A program made the translations under genes and the position numbers. Shown in pieces: positions 35,917-45,395 of a stretch of DNA of 64,000 bases. This stretch comes from Hyphococcus sp. Lineage in GTDB: Bacteria; Pseudomonadota; Alphaproteobacteria; Caulobacterales; Parvularculaceae. The stretch covers positions 310,001-374,000 of the forward strand of contig JANQRY010000003.1 of assembly GCA_028284345.1 (NCBI GenBank), read 5' to 3'. The first letter of the stretch is position 1. Each line of letters starts with the position of its first letter. The notes below the pieces were generated by a model, which was given only the letters and a program-made list of their open reading frames with translations, ran no database searches and was not told the origin of the DNA.

Positions 35917-36010
35917 TTATAACTATAAGTATTACATAGGGTTTTCGACTTTTCGGAACCTTTTTCATTGCCGGTACGGCTACGCATTGACGCGTCGACC
36001 GTCATAATTA

Positions 36011-36022
36011 TACTAATAAGTA
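36011..36022. promoter_or_regulatory. Island palindrome (perfect) upstream of the feruloyl-CoA synthase-like gene
   Basis: TACTAATAAGTA, about 160 nt upstream of the ligase start. Its reverse complement, TACTTATTAGTA, is exactly the copy found at 47312-47323 before the second ligase gene. Confidence 0.6.
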
Positions 36023-36182
36023 AAATAGATGGCCGCTACGGCCTTAAAAATGCGGCGTTATCGAAGGCGCCGGCCAGGCCCATGGGAACCTGAAACTGAC
36101 AGGGGACGATCCAGAATCCGCTAATCCGGATATCGAGGGCGCCTTAACGCTGATGACCGTTGCGCAAGGAAAAAGGGCTAGG

Positions 36183-38003
36183 ATGACAGAGTTTGTTAAA
36201 ACAATGACGCCGAGCGTTTCAGTTTTCGAACGGCGCGACGGCGCCATCGAAGTGCAATCTAATCTTACCCTAAAGCCGACCGAACAATCTCTGCCCCACA
36301 TATTCGACAAAACGGCGAACCGCTATCCGGATCGTTTGTTCGTGCGAGATAAACTCACTTCAGACGGGTCCTGGCGGTCGATAACCTATCTGGAGGCGCG
36401 ACGCGCCGCAAATGGACTTGCTCAATGGCTAATAGATAAAGGGTTGAGCTTCGGCGATAGCGTCGCCTACCTTTCCGCCCCGTCAATTGAACATGCGATC
36501 GCCGCCATTGGCGTTCAACGCTCAGGCGCTGCGATCGCGCCGATCAGCGTTGCTTACTCGTTGCTATCAAACGATTTCGCGAAATTGAAAAGCTGTATCA
36601 ACAGTTCTGGGGCGCGCTATGCAATTGTCGACGACGCATCGTTATACGCTAAAGCAATAGCCGCGCTGGCGCCGCTTGGCGTTCAGTTCATTGGCGTGCA
36701 CGGCGAGGTTCCCGGGATCGACGTAATTCCATTCTCAGAAATTATATCCACCGAACCTACGGCCGAGGTGAAACAGCGGATGGAGCAAATTACGCCGGAA
36801 ACGACCGCGCGCATCATGTACACATCGGGTTCGACCGGATCACCCAAGGCGGTTCCTCAGCCGCAGGCCAATCTGACACTCGCAGTCGCCCAATGCGAAA
36901 CCATAAACATTCTTGATTTCGGCGATGAAGCGGTGCAATTCTTGGAAGCCATGCCGTTCAGTCACATTATGGCTGGCAACTACAATTTCAATAACATGAT
37001 CCGGTGCGGCGGAACGATTAGCATCGATGATGGAAAGCCGACGCCGCAACTTTTTGGCAAGACGATCGAAAATTTAAGAGGCCTATCGCCTCATTGCTTT
37101 CTTACCGTCCCGATTGGCTTTGAAATGCTTTGCGACGCCCTTGAGGAGGACGATACGTTAGCTGAAGGTTTTTTTCGCAAACTTCGATGGGTCGGCTTTG
37201 GCGGCGCTGTATTAAGAGAAGAAGTGAAGAATCGCCTACTCGCGCTTTCTCGAAAATATCGGGGGGAAGACGTTCCGATTTTCGCGTTTTATGGCGCTAC
37301 GGAGTATATGCTTGGCGCCATGAAATACTGGCACGGCGGGCGCACTGATGTAATTGGCCTTCCTTTGCCCGGCGGAGACCTTTTGCTGAAACCGAATGGG
37401 GAGTCATATGAACTTTGGATCAAGTCTCCAGCGCTAATGCCGCGTTCCGGCTATTTGCAAAACCCGGAAAGCAGCAAAAAACTGTTCGACGCAGAAGGCT
37501 ATTTCAACACTGGCGACGCGGTTGCATTCGCCGATCCGCGCGATCCGGAACAAGGATTAGAATTCGTCGGTCGCATCGCCGATGATTTCAAATTATCTTC
37601 AGGGACATTTGTCTCCGTGAAGTCCTTGCGAGAAGATCTCCTGGCGGCTTGCGAGCCGCTCGTAAGCGAGGTTGTCTTCTGCGGCCTCAACCAGAAATGG
37701 GTCGCGTGTCTTTTATGGCCAAAGCCAGTTGACCGCGCCGTGGACGACGAATTGCGCTCAAAGATAGAAAATCGGATCGACGCCTTTAACAAAAAACAAA
37801 CGGGCTCTTCTCGACGAATCGGTACTGCAATTGTGTCGTCGACGCCGCTCTCTTTCGACCAGAATGAAGTGACAGACAAAGGCAATGTAAGCGCCAACGC
37901 AGTACGCGCCAGGCGCGCAGCCGATATAGAAACGCTCTTTGAAAACCCTAACGGCGAAGGCGTTCTGCATTTTCCGGAAGTGACCGGCGTTCGGATAAAG
38001 TAA
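36183..38003 (+). CDS. Feruloyl-CoA synthase-like AMP-dependent acid-CoA ligase
   Basis: A 606-aa ANL-superfamily ligase that would activate a carboxylic acid to its CoA thioester with ATP. P-loop-like motif IMYTSGSTGSPKAVPQPQAN, FYGATEYMLGAM, and YFNTGDAVAFAD. The C-terminal hinge reads FVGRIADDFKLSSGTFVSVK in place of the usual GRxKD motif, a hallmark of the feruloyl-CoA synthase subgroup. Start ATG 36183 with AGGGCTAGG just upstream. It is transcribed alone from the divergent control region. The subgroup suggests a phenylpropanoid or other aryl/alkenoic acid, but members of this group act on many acids, so the substrate is open. Confidence 0.87.
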   Translation: MTEFVKTMTPSVSVFERRDGAIEVQSNLTLKPTEQSLPHIFDKTANRYPDRLFVRDKLTSDGSWRSITYLEARRAANGLAQWLIDKGLSFGDSVAYLSAPSIEHAIAAIGVQRSGAAIAPISVAYSLLSNDFAKLKSCINSSGARYAIVDDASLYAKAIAALAPLGVQFIGVHGEVPGIDVIPFSEIISTEPTAEVKQRMEQITPETTARIMYTSGSTGSPKAVPQPQANLTLAVAQCETINILDFGDEAVQFLEAMPFSHIMAGNYNFNNMIRCGGTISIDDGKPTPQLFGKTIENLRGLSPHCFLTVPIGFEMLCDALEEDDTLAEGFFRKLRWVGFGGAVLREEVKNRLLALSRKYRGEDVPIFAFYGATEYMLGAMKYWHGGRTDVIGLPLPGGDLLLKPNGESYELWIKSPALMPRSGYLQNPESSKKLFDAEGYFNTGDAVAFADPRDPEQGLEFVGRIADDFKLSSGTFVSVKSLREDLLAACEPLVSEVVFCGLNQKWVACLLWPKPVDRAVDDELRSKIENRIDAFNKKQTGSSRRIGTAIVSSTPLSFDQNEVTDKGNVSANAVRARRAADIETLFENPNGEGVLHFPEVTGVRIK

Positions 38004-38095
38004 GCGCCGGACGCCATAAAACGACTACCGACGAATTTTTAAATCCATGAAAGAGTACACGCTCCCGGGGCCATTGGAGATGGCCGGCTGGCGTA

Positions 38096-38902
38096 TCACT
38101 TTATCGATTTAAGGCGTTCAACGGCTGGGCTATCGCCTGCTTTTAAACGCGCATATCCGCGACCGAGGCGGTCTTTGAATATGCCGCGTTGCGTTAAATC
38201 ATGAGTAACCGACAGCTCATATTCAAGCGCGTCCAAATGATTCATATTCGATGCGCGCAGCGCGACCCCTTTCAATACAACAGCGAGTTCAGCGCCCATT
38301 TCGGCAATTTGTTTGGCGAACGTCAGCGCCGTCTTTCTCAGAGACCCAGCCTTTGCCAATTCATCGACCAAACCAACCCGAAGCGCTTCATTGGCGTCGA
38401 TAGGGTCGCCGGTGAAGAGCATGCGCCGCGCCCGTTGTTCTCCCACTCGCGATTGCAAGGCATGATAAAAGCCATTCATCGCATACTTAACCTGGGTCGA
38501 TCCAAATGAGGCGTTTTCGGATGCGATCGTAATATCGCACATATTCGCGACGTCCATGCCATACCCTGGGGCAAAGCCCGCAACCGCGGCAATGGTTGGT
38601 TTTGGGTAGTCATATATTGTCCGCATGAGCTTCAACGCCAAATCGACAAATTCTTGCCGGTCATCAGGCGAAATCCCATCAAGTATATCAAGCCGCCAGC
38701 CCGCACAGAAATAGTCTTCATTGCCGATAATAAGAATACACGCGATATCGTCATCGTCAGCCCAGTGATCCAAGACCGCAATGATTTCGCGATGCAACTC
38801 CCAGCCCAGGGCATTGCGTTTTTCAGCGTGGTCAAGCTGCAATATGCCTACGCCGTCTTCAACGGCGGCTATTATATATTCATAAGGTCTGTCATTTGGC
38901 AT
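38096..38902 (-). CDS. Second crotonase-family protein with Asp/Gln active site
   Basis: A 268-aa crotonase-fold protein. DHAEKRNALGWELHREIIAV, YFCAGWRLDILDGI, YDYPKPTIAAVAGFAPGYGM and NASFGSTQVKYAMNGFYHAL are the recognisable blocks. Aligned with enoyl-CoA hydratase, Glu144 is Asp (GYGMD) and Glu164 is Gln (STQ), the same substitution pair as in the crotonase at 32822-33595, to which it is also similar elsewhere (EDYF, YPKPTIAAVAG, DANEALRVGLVDE). The two look like paralogues with related but non-hydratase chemistry. The ATG at 38902 is preferred to a TTG at 38911. It is convergent with the ligase gene and separated from the downstream TonB receptor gene by a terminator. Confidence 0.8.
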   Translation of the reverse strand: MPNDRPYEYIIAAVEDGVGILQLDHAEKRNALGWELHREIIAVLDHWADDDDIACILIIGNEDYFCAGWRLDILDGISPDDRQEFVDLALKLMRTIYDYPKPTIAAVAGFAPGYGMDVANMCDITIASENASFGSTQVKYAMNGFYHALQSRVGEQRARRMLFTGDPIDANEALRVGLVDELAKAGSLRKTALTFAKQIAEMGAELAVVLKGVALRASNMNHLDALEYELSVTHDLTQRGIFKDRLGRGYARLKAGDSPAVERLKSIK

Positions 38903-39003
38903 GTTGTACAATCGCCTTCTCTTCGGACTAACTGCGGCCTAAGAGATAATATTGCCGCTTGCAGAGAATGCTTACTCATCAAGCGGCGTTTAGCAGCATT
39001 CGC

Positions 39004-39043
39004 AAAAAAACGGGCGGAATGCGTTTGAACGCAGTCCGCCCGT
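39004..39043 (-). terminator. Terminator of the island TonB receptor gene
   Basis: Stem ACGGGCGGA-ATGCG/CGCAG-TCCGCCCGT (39010-39043) with a TTTGAA loop. On the minus strand it is followed by seven T. It lies about 100 nt beyond the receptor stop codon and upstream of the crotonase gene. Confidence 0.88.
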
Positions 39044-39140
39044 CTTTTCTAAACAGATCGCCGCGGCGCTTTTGAAATGTCTGCGCCGAAAACGTCCGGT
39101 CGGCGTTGATCACTCTTCTCGATCAACGAAGCGCGTTTGG

Positions 39141-41450
39141 TCAGTAGTCGTATGACAGCCTCACGCCAAACATTCTTGGCATACCGACGGTGCGCACCAG
39201 CGCCTCTTGCCTGCGAACGATTGATGATGAGTACACCTTATCCGTAAGATTTCGTCCCCAGATCGCGACCCGCAGCTTATCATTGGGCAACGAGACTCCA
39301 ATTTGCGCATCAACCAGCAGATAGTTGTCAACTCGGAGAACCGGGTCATCGATAAAGTCTGAAAAGGTCTCGCTTCGATAGTTCAGGTGCACGCCGGCGA
39401 ACGCGTCAATCGTTTGTGTCAGCGCCCAATTGTAATTCACGCCGCCATTGAGCTGCCATTTTGGAATGTCCGGGAATGTCGTCCCACCGAACTCTTCGGA
39501 AGCGCCGAAGACGGTTGTGCCGGTGTAACTTCCATCCACCTCCGTATCGACGAACAGGCCCGAAAACTTGAACAACAGGCCCTCCATAGGCTGATAGTCG
39601 ATCTCAAGCTCTGCGCCCTGCACATGAGATTCCGGAATGCTCACAAGGCCCGTCAGCGCGCCAAAGACAGGCACAACCACCGTGCCCAGCAATTGTTTGT
39701 CTTTATAATCATAATAGAAGGCGGCGGCATTCACATGCAGTTGGGGCGTTACATCAACCTTTGCGCCAATCTCGTACGACGTCAGTTCTTCCTGCGGGAC
39801 CGGCTCATATTGCGAAGCGAACGCCGCCGAAATATTGGAAAACGAGCCCGCCTTGTACCCGCGGCTCACTGATGCGTAGAGGAGCGACCCGTCCGTTGGC
39901 GTAAAGCTCAAGCCCCCACGCCATGATACGTTGTCCTCATCCAACTCGCCAGTCGCCAGTACGGCTTCAAACATGCCGCTCCCGGGGGGAACCTCAGCGA
40001 ATGTAGCACATTCGCCGGCCGCCGGCGGCGTCGCGCCCAAAATGGCCGAAACCGTGTTCGAATAGGAAAGCGTGCCCGCCGCCACGGCGCAGCCCGAAAA
40101 ATCCGTTTTGGTTTCCGTATACCGAAGACCGCCAAAAACAGTGAGTTGGTCCGTGATATCGTATTCAAGGTTGCCAAAAATCGCCCAAGTAGAGTTATCT
40201 TGATCGGCGATTTCCGGCACCAAATCAATTGGTGGGCTGAATATAATGCCATTGCGGCCTTCAGGAAGGAAGAAAGTGACGAGCTCGCTCGACTCATCCT
40301 TCTGATAATTGCCGCCTACAACATAATTAATCCTGTCGCCGATTTCGCCCCCGGCGCGAACTTCCTGGAAGAAACTTTGGACTTCACCGGTGACGGTAAG
40401 ATTGGTGACGTTTACCGCAGCGCCGTCTGCGTCATAACCGCGATCAATGCCGGCTTCCGTAAAAGCCGTGATTGAAGTCAAAGTCACCTCGGGGCTGACT
40501 TCATAATCAGCCCGAAGAGACGCCTGGTATGTCCAGTCGTCTCTCTGTAAGTCAGCGCCCGTTCCGAATTCAGTACTCCAGTCAGCAGACCGCGCATCAT
40601 TCAAATCGGCCAATGGCGCAGCGAGAAACGCCGCTGATTGCGGCTGCGGGATGGCATTCTTTGCGATCAATTGCGGCGCAATCGTATCTGACTTATCGAT
40701 GGTCCCGCTTAATGTAAGTTGAAGCGATAGCCTGTCGGTCGGATTTGCATCCAGGCTCAAACGGCCTTTGAAAACACTTTTTCCGCCGTTTTCCCGCGTC
40801 GAGGTAATGGAATTCTGCCAATCGTCCATTCGCTCGTAACCGACGGCGAGACGGGCGTTCAAACCATCGGTCAGCGCGCCGCTGATATGTCCGTTGGTCA
40901 CAACCTCATTGAAACGGCCATAGCTAAAATCGGCGCCCGCTTCGAACTCTTCGCTGGGGCGCGCGCCGACAAAGTTGACCGCGCCGCCAGTCGCGTTGGA
41001 ACCAAAAAACGTACCCTGAGGACCCTTCAGCACCTCAACGCGATCAAGGTCCAATGTGGCTCCAAGCGTCGTTGCGGCAAAGGGAAGCGGGACTTCATTC
41101 GCGTAAAGCGACACCGCCGGGCGCGCCGCGATCGCCGTATCGAGATAGCCGACACCGCGCAAATAATAGACGGGCGTGCCGAAATAGGTGTTTGACGCGA
41201 CAAATCCCGGAACCACCCGGGCCAAATCAGCGATGTCCGTTACACCCAGTTGCTCCAATTCATCACCGGCGATCGCCGCAATCGAAATCGGGACATCATC
41301 GACCGATTGCTCGCGTTTCTGCGCAGTGACGACGATTGTATCGCGGGCCGACGTTCTGCTAGCCTCTCCCGCCTCGTCTTGAGCAAACGCAACGTTGCCC
41401 GTTGACGCCAGTAGCGCCATTGCAGTTGTACTGGTGAGTATTCTTCTCAT
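39141..41450 (-). CDS. TonB-dependent receptor of the catabolic island
   Basis: Outer-membrane active transporter, 769 aa, with signal peptide MRRILTSTTAMALLASTGN (cleavage near AFAQ). The TonB-box/plug start is RDTIVVTAQKREQSVDDVPI, the plug has DLARVVPGFVASNTYFGTPV and VEVLKGPQGTFFGSNATGGA, and a 22-strand barrel ends GVRLSYDY. This VTAQKR...VEVLRGPQGT type is the one expanded in sphingomonads and Caulobacterales for plant- and lipid-derived compounds. GGGAGGGACAAAGA precedes the ATG. It stands alone between a 474-nt leader with one near-palindrome and a terminator. It probably imports the island substrate (inference from context). Confidence 0.93.
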   Translation of the reverse strand: MRRILTSTTAMALLASTGNVAFAQDEAGEASRTSARDTIVVTAQKREQSVDDVPISIAAIAGDELEQLGVTDIADLARVVPGFVASNTYFGTPVYYLRGVGYLDTAIAARPAVSLYANEVPLPFAATTLGATLDLDRVEVLKGPQGTFFGSNATGGAVNFVGARPSEEFEAGADFSYGRFNEVVTNGHISGALTDGLNARLAVGYERMDDWQNSITSTRENGGKSVFKGRLSLDANPTDRLSLQLTLSGTIDKSDTIAPQLIAKNAIPQPQSAAFLAAPLADLNDARSADWSTEFGTGADLQRDDWTYQASLRADYEVSPEVTLTSITAFTEAGIDRGYDADGAAVNVTNLTVTGEVQSFFQEVRAGGEIGDRINYVVGGNYQKDESSELVTFFLPEGRNGIIFSPPIDLVPEIADQDNSTWAIFGNLEYDITDQLTVFGGLRYTETKTDFSGCAVAAGTLSYSNTVSAILGATPPAAGECATFAEVPPGSGMFEAVLATGELDEDNVSWRGGLSFTPTDGSLLYASVSRGYKAGSFSNISAAFASQYEPVPQEELTSYEIGAKVDVTPQLHVNAAAFYYDYKDKQLLGTVVVPVFGALTGLVSIPESHVQGAELEIDYQPMEGLLFKFSGLFVDTEVDGSYTGTTVFGASEEFGGTTFPDIPKWQLNGGVNYNWALTQTIDAFAGVHLNYRSETFSDFIDDPVLRVDNYLLVDAQIGVSLPNDKLRVAIWGRNLTDKVYSSSIVRRQEALVRTVGMPRMFGVRLSYDY

Positions 41451-41924
41451 TCTTTGTCCCTCCCTGGTGCTGGATCGCCGATCACGACAGCCAGCGTCAT
41501 TTTTTTGAGTTGACCAATCACGCTTTCCGTCTGGTCTTGTCTAATCGCATGCTCTGACCGCCGCTGAAGCCTAGGCCGCCAGCAAATCAGGTTAACCACT
41601 TTACTCGCTGGTATCATATCCATAGCGTCAAATAACAAACTTGTCCATTTTTTTACGTGACGTCATATTTTTGGCAGGCTTTGCCATACCCTACCAAGCG
41701 GCGGAAAAAACGCTGCCGGTTTATCTGTCTTTGCCCCGTGTTTTCGTAAAAATAGGCTGGAATCAGCATGTTGGAGGCGGGTTCGTCGCCATGGACGGCC
41801 CTGTGTCATTTTAGATACTGGTCGGTAATTTATTTGCCCGCGCCTGTCGTCGCCCATCGGCCTTTCAATCTGGCCGCCGGTCAGGCCTTGCCGCGGGAGC
41901 TTGGTCTTGAGGGAGCGAATAACG
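41451..41924. promoter_or_regulatory. Intergenic region upstream of the TonB receptor gene
   Basis: The 474 nt between the receptor start and the KAS stop hold TACTCGCTGGTA (41602-41613, one mismatch to TACT-N4-AGTA) and an 8-bp palindrome TGACGTCA (41658-41665). Short open frames exist but show no family similarity. The right part, next to the KAS stop, has no recognisable feature. Confidence 0.45.
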
Positions 41925-43190
41925 TTATGCCGTCGGCCCTGCACTGACGACGAGCGAAGCATTTTGCCCGCCAAATCCAAATGCATTGGCCTGAACCCAC
42001 TCGAGGGGCTTGCGTCGTGGTTCGTCCATTACAATGTCAAACTCAATATCCGGTTCGGGTCTGACAAGACCGCCAGTGTGAATCACCTTGTTATGCTTCA
42101 TCCCTTCCAGGGCCACGGCGAGGCTGAGCGCGCCAGCAGCCCCAGTCGGATGACCGAGCAGCCCCTTGATCGACATGACCGAAACGTCCTTGGCGTGATC
42201 ACCGTAGCAGGCGCTGATCGCTCTGATTTCGGAAACGTCGCCTTTCGGTGTTCCTGTGCCGTGCGCGGCTAACGCGTCGATCTCGCCAGGCGCAACAGAC
42301 GCTTCGTTGATGGCTTGCTCCATCACCAGGCATTCCCACTCTCCGCTCGGATCCGGCGCAGAAGGGTGATATGCGTCGGCGGCGCTGCCCCATCCTTGGA
42401 CCCAGGCCAAGACATTCGCCTGTCTCGCCCGGGCCCGCTCGGCACTTTCCAGTATAAAGACGCCAGCGCCTTCGCCGAACACCATACCCTGGCGGTCAAC
42501 GTCGAATGGCATGCAGGCTTTTCTTGGATCTTCTTCGGTGTTGTCACCCATACCATAGGCGTAGCGTGCGAAGGCCGAGGCTGGAACAAAGTCTTTATCG
42601 TCGGACCCAGTCGACAATCCGCCTTCCGTCCCGCCCACTATCGCTGCGTCAACCATGCCTGAAGCAATGAGCCGCGCGCCGAGTCCTACTGCGTCAAGCG
42701 ACGAGGCGCATGCGTTGCTGAGGGTGAAACAGGGGCCATGAAGTTTGTAGTTCATCGCAATCTGAGAGGCGGCCATATTCGGCCAAACTTTAATCATCAG
42801 CTTGCGGGATACAGCGTCGCGACCTCCGCGGTCCGCCATAAACTGGGCGTATTCCATTGTCTGGGTCCCATTCTTCGATGTTCCCAGCACAACAGCTGTT
42901 CGCAACGGATCAAAATCCGTTTGCCCCGAGTTTTCAACCGCGTGAAACGCCGCCACCAGAGAATTATGCGCAAATGGATCAGTGCCGGCAAAAACATGAT
43001 CATCTAAATATTTTTCGGCATTCACATCTGTCACCGGCGCCCACCATTCGAAGCGGTCCGGATCATCCATGGTCCAGGGAACCTGCTTGACTGCGATGTC
43101 GTTATTTTCCAGGCGGCGGAACAGTTCTTCAGCCGTGTGGCCGAGTGCGGACACAACGCCCATACCGGTAATGGCAACGTTTAGGCCCAA
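41925..43190 (-). CDS. Beta-ketoacyl-ACP synthase II-like enzyme (FabF family)
   Basis: A 421-aa condensing enzyme with the complete Cys-His-His triad: Cys161 in TLSNACASSLDAVGLGARLI, His in AAHGTGTPKGDVSE and His in KGLLGHPTGAAGALSLA. The TTG start at 43190 is chosen because AAGGAG lies seven bases before it and VAITGMGVVSALGH then begins the protein as in FabF; an ATG at 43289 would add 33 non-homologous residues. No acyl carrier protein, malonyl transferase or ketoreductase gene of the FAS type accompanies it, so it may condense or cleave an island intermediate, or be a remnant of a synthesis cluster. It is divergent from the PaaX-type regulator. Confidence 0.88.
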   Translation of the reverse strand: MGLNVAITGMGVVSALGHTAEELFRRLENNDIAVKQVPWTMDDPDRFEWWAPVTDVNAEKYLDDHVFAGTDPFAHNSLVAAFHAVENSGQTDFDPLRTAVVLGTSKNGTQTMEYAQFMADRGGRDAVSRKLMIKVWPNMAASQIAMNYKLHGPCFTLSNACASSLDAVGLGARLIASGMVDAAIVGGTEGGLSTGSDDKDFVPASAFARYAYGMGDNTEEDPRKACMPFDVDRQGMVFGEGAGVFILESAERARARQANVLAWVQGWGSAADAYHPSAPDPSGEWECLVMEQAINEASVAPGEIDALAAHGTGTPKGDVSEIRAISACYGDHAKDVSVMSIKGLLGHPTGAAGALSLAVALEGMKHNKVIHTGGLVRPEPDIEFDIVMDEPRRKPLEWVQANAFGFGGQNASLVVSAGPTA

Positions 43191-43577
43191 GCCATGTCTC
43201 CTTTTTGCTCGCGCCCCGAAAACCCAAGCACGCGGTTTACTTCGCTGACGGCCAAATTCCGCCGCGCCGAGCGAAGGCGCGCTGCGCATTTAGCGTATGG
43301 ATATCGTTATACGATTTTTTTGCGTTTCGCAATATTTTTGGCATATAAATATCGCGCGGCGCGACCAAACCACCTGCATTGACCGGCGCATACATTGTGC
43401 ATAATTACGGTGACAGTCTGTTCGCAGCGCGCAATCCAGTCGGGGGCTGTGATCCGACGCGGCCTTATCACCAACCCGCACGCCAAAATTAGCAACCCTG
43501 TCCGAAGCACACCGCCAAAAGATGAGGAGCCTTTTGCAACAAACAATCCACCGGTCCCGGGCAACGACGAGTATTTT
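43191..43577. promoter_or_regulatory. Divergent KAS/PaaX intergenic region with inverted repeat
   Basis: Contains CGTAT-N10-ATACG (43294-43313), with GATATC in the spacer, followed by an AT-rich stretch with seven T. It lies about 105 nt upstream of the KAS TTG and 265 nt upstream of the paaX-like ATG. It could be the operator of the PaaX-type protein. A frame upstream of 43578 stays open to 43395 and could extend the regulator, but shows no PaaX similarity. Confidence 0.4.
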
Positions 43578-44381
43578 ATGCTCATCCAGTTAAATGGCAG
43601 CGGGTACGGATTGTTGATGGTGACTTTGGGCGAGTTCATCTGGCGCGGCGCGCAACCGGTCGCAGTCTCCACGATCATTACCGCGTTAAAATCGCTGAAC
43701 GTTTCAGAAAACGCCGCGCGCAAGGCGATTCATCGCGCTAGAAAGGCCGACCTGATCGCAACTGAGCGTCGAGGAAGAGAATCGTTTTGTCGGCTGACCA
43801 GTGCGGCGAATACGTTATTTGAGGAAGGCTCCAACCGCGTATTCGGACTTTTCGACAATGTCGAAGAATGGTCCGGCGAATGGCTGATACTCTCTGTGTC
43901 GGTTCCCGAGTCTCAGCGCGCCCTTCGTCACAAGCTTCAAACGCGCCTGCAATGGAATGGGTTTGGATCTCCCTCACCCGGCATTTGGATTTCGCCGCAC
44001 CCCAACAGACCCCTCGACAAAGTCTTACAGGAAATCGGGAATGTCTCCCATGAAATGTCCTTCATTGGCAGTTTCGGACCGGTCGGGGACGAACGCGCGA
44101 TGGTTCACGCAGCCTGGGATGTCGATGAGATCGCGCAGTGTTACAAAGACTTTCTCAAACAAGCTAAATCGTTGCGGCCTGTCGGAGAAGAAGAAGTCTT
44201 TCGTGATTTCATCAAGTTAATTCACGCATGGCGAAAATTTCCGTTCATCGATCCGGTTTTGCCGGCGCAGCTTTTACCGCAACCATGGATTGGGCGCACT
44301 GCAGCCCAATTTGTAAAAGAGCGGCGCGCAAGCTGGAAGCCGCAGGCGAAGAATTATTGGACGGCCATTCAATCCGGCTAG
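43578..44381 (+). CDS. PaaX-family transcriptional regulator
   Basis: A 267-aa regulator with the three PaaX parts: an N-terminal winged helix (GYGLLMVTLGEFIWRG, then SENAARKAIHRARKADLIAT, matching the PaaX recognition region), a central WSGEWLILSVSVPESQRALR Cas2-like domain with WISPHPNRPLDKV, and the C-terminal PaaX_C region FIKLIHAWRKFPFIDPVLPA followed by QLLPQPWIG. PaaX represses phenylacetate degradation and binds phenylacetyl-CoA in E. coli; relatives in other clusters sense other acyl-CoAs. The start is not certain. It faces the KAS gene across a shared control region. Confidence 0.85.
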   Translation: MLIQLNGSGYGLLMVTLGEFIWRGAQPVAVSTIITALKSLNVSENAARKAIHRARKADLIATERRGRESFCRLTSAANTLFEEGSNRVFGLFDNVEEWSGEWLILSVSVPESQRALRHKLQTRLQWNGFGSPSPGIWISPHPNRPLDKVLQEIGNVSHEMSFIGSFGPVGDERAMVHAAWDVDEIAQCYKDFLKQAKSLRPVGEEEVFRDFIKLIHAWRKFPFIDPVLPAQLLPQPWIGRTAAQFVKERRASWKPQAKNYWTAIQSG

Positions 44382-44491
44382 CGACTGACAACAAGCTCGC
44401 GCAATGTCGAGCTCATCGGATGCGCTTACATGAACGGCCGGTGCGTCCGCATAAGCGCAAAATGAGCGCCATCGCCATCAGTGGAGAATGG

Positions 44492-45352
44492 TCAGCTACG
44501 CAGCGTTGCGGACAACGAGTCCGCGGTAGTTGTTGGGTAGTCCGCACCCGAAGAAAAATCGCCGACCAGGCGCCATGCGGACAGCACCCCTTCTGGGGTT
44601 AAATCGTCGAACCGAACCCCTGCGCTTCTCTCCCACCGCATCTTGCAGGCTCTGCCGCCGCCAACCTCAACGACAGCGCCGGTTTCGGTGGCGCGCGGAT
44701 GCACCAACGCCAGAGCGACGGGCGAAACGGCTTCCACAGTGAGCGCTGCTTTTAACGCCGGCGTGAAAACGTCCGCCGTCATTTCCGTCAGCGCCATTGG
44801 CGCGATCGCATTAACCCGAATATTATACCGGGCGCCTTCGAGCGCCAGCGTCTTCGCGAGACCAATGACACCCGCTTTTGCCGTTGCATAATTTGCTTGT
44901 CCGAAATTACCGTGCAAGCCCGCGCCGGAGGTGGTGAAAAGAATATTGCCCGAAGCCTGCTGACGCATCGGCTCCCAGACGGCCTTCGCGCAAGAAAAAG
45001 ATCCGCCGATATGCACGGACAACACTTCGTCCCAATCTTCCGTCGTCATTTTTGCAAACGAGCTGTCTCTGACAATGCCGGCATTGACAATTAAACTGTC
45101 AATTTTGCCGTATGCCCGGAGCGCCGCTTCGATGATTTTTGCGCCATCCCTTGCGTCGGCCTGGACCGGATTGGCCGCGCCGCCCAAGCGGGCGATCTCT
45201 TCGGCGACCTCGAGGACCGCATGACTGCGACCAGCCAGCGTCACCTTCGCACCGGCTTTCGCTAAATCCAGGGCGTACTGGCGCCCCAGCCCTTGCCCGG
45301 CGCCGACTACGATCGCGCAGAACCCGGAAAAATCAGATGTTGGCGCGGTCAT
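44492..45352 (-). CDS. SDR 3-hydroxyacyl-CoA dehydrogenase-like protein (MFE-2 type)
   Basis: A 286-aa short-chain dehydrogenase. NAD-binding VVGAGQGLGRQYALDLAKAG, NAGIVRDSSFAKMTTEDWDE, catalytic Ser in FTTSGAGLHGNFGQ and Tyr-Lys in YATAKAGVIGLA. The sequence NAGIVRDSSF...NFGQANY and the later ALVHPRATETGAVVEVGGG resemble the (3R)-hydroxyacyl-CoA dehydrogenase part of peroxisomal multifunctional enzyme type 2. The opposite stereochemistry to FadJ would provide a second oxidation route. The ATG at 45352 follows AGGGAGGG; an upstream in-frame start at 45418 is less likely. Probably downstream of the ligase gene on the same strand. Confidence 0.82.
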   Translation of the reverse strand: MTAPTSDFSGFCAIVVGAGQGLGRQYALDLAKAGAKVTLAGRSHAVLEVAEEIARLGGAANPVQADARDGAKIIEAALRAYGKIDSLIVNAGIVRDSSFAKMTTEDWDEVLSVHIGGSFSCAKAVWEPMRQQASGNILFTTSGAGLHGNFGQANYATAKAGVIGLAKTLALEGARYNIRVNAIAPMALTEMTADVFTPALKAALTVEAVSPVALALVHPRATETGAVVEVGGGRACKMRWERSAGVRFDDLTPEGVLSAWRLVGDFSSGADYPTTTADSLSATLRS

Positions 45353-45395
45353 CGATACCCTCCCTTTTCGCTCCCAATTTCGGCATACATTGGGT

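Noticed and set aside
43191-43289. 33-residue N-terminal extension of the KAS enzyme from an ATG
   Set aside because: FabF proteins begin at the VAITGMG block; a TTG with AAGGAG at the right distance starts just before it.
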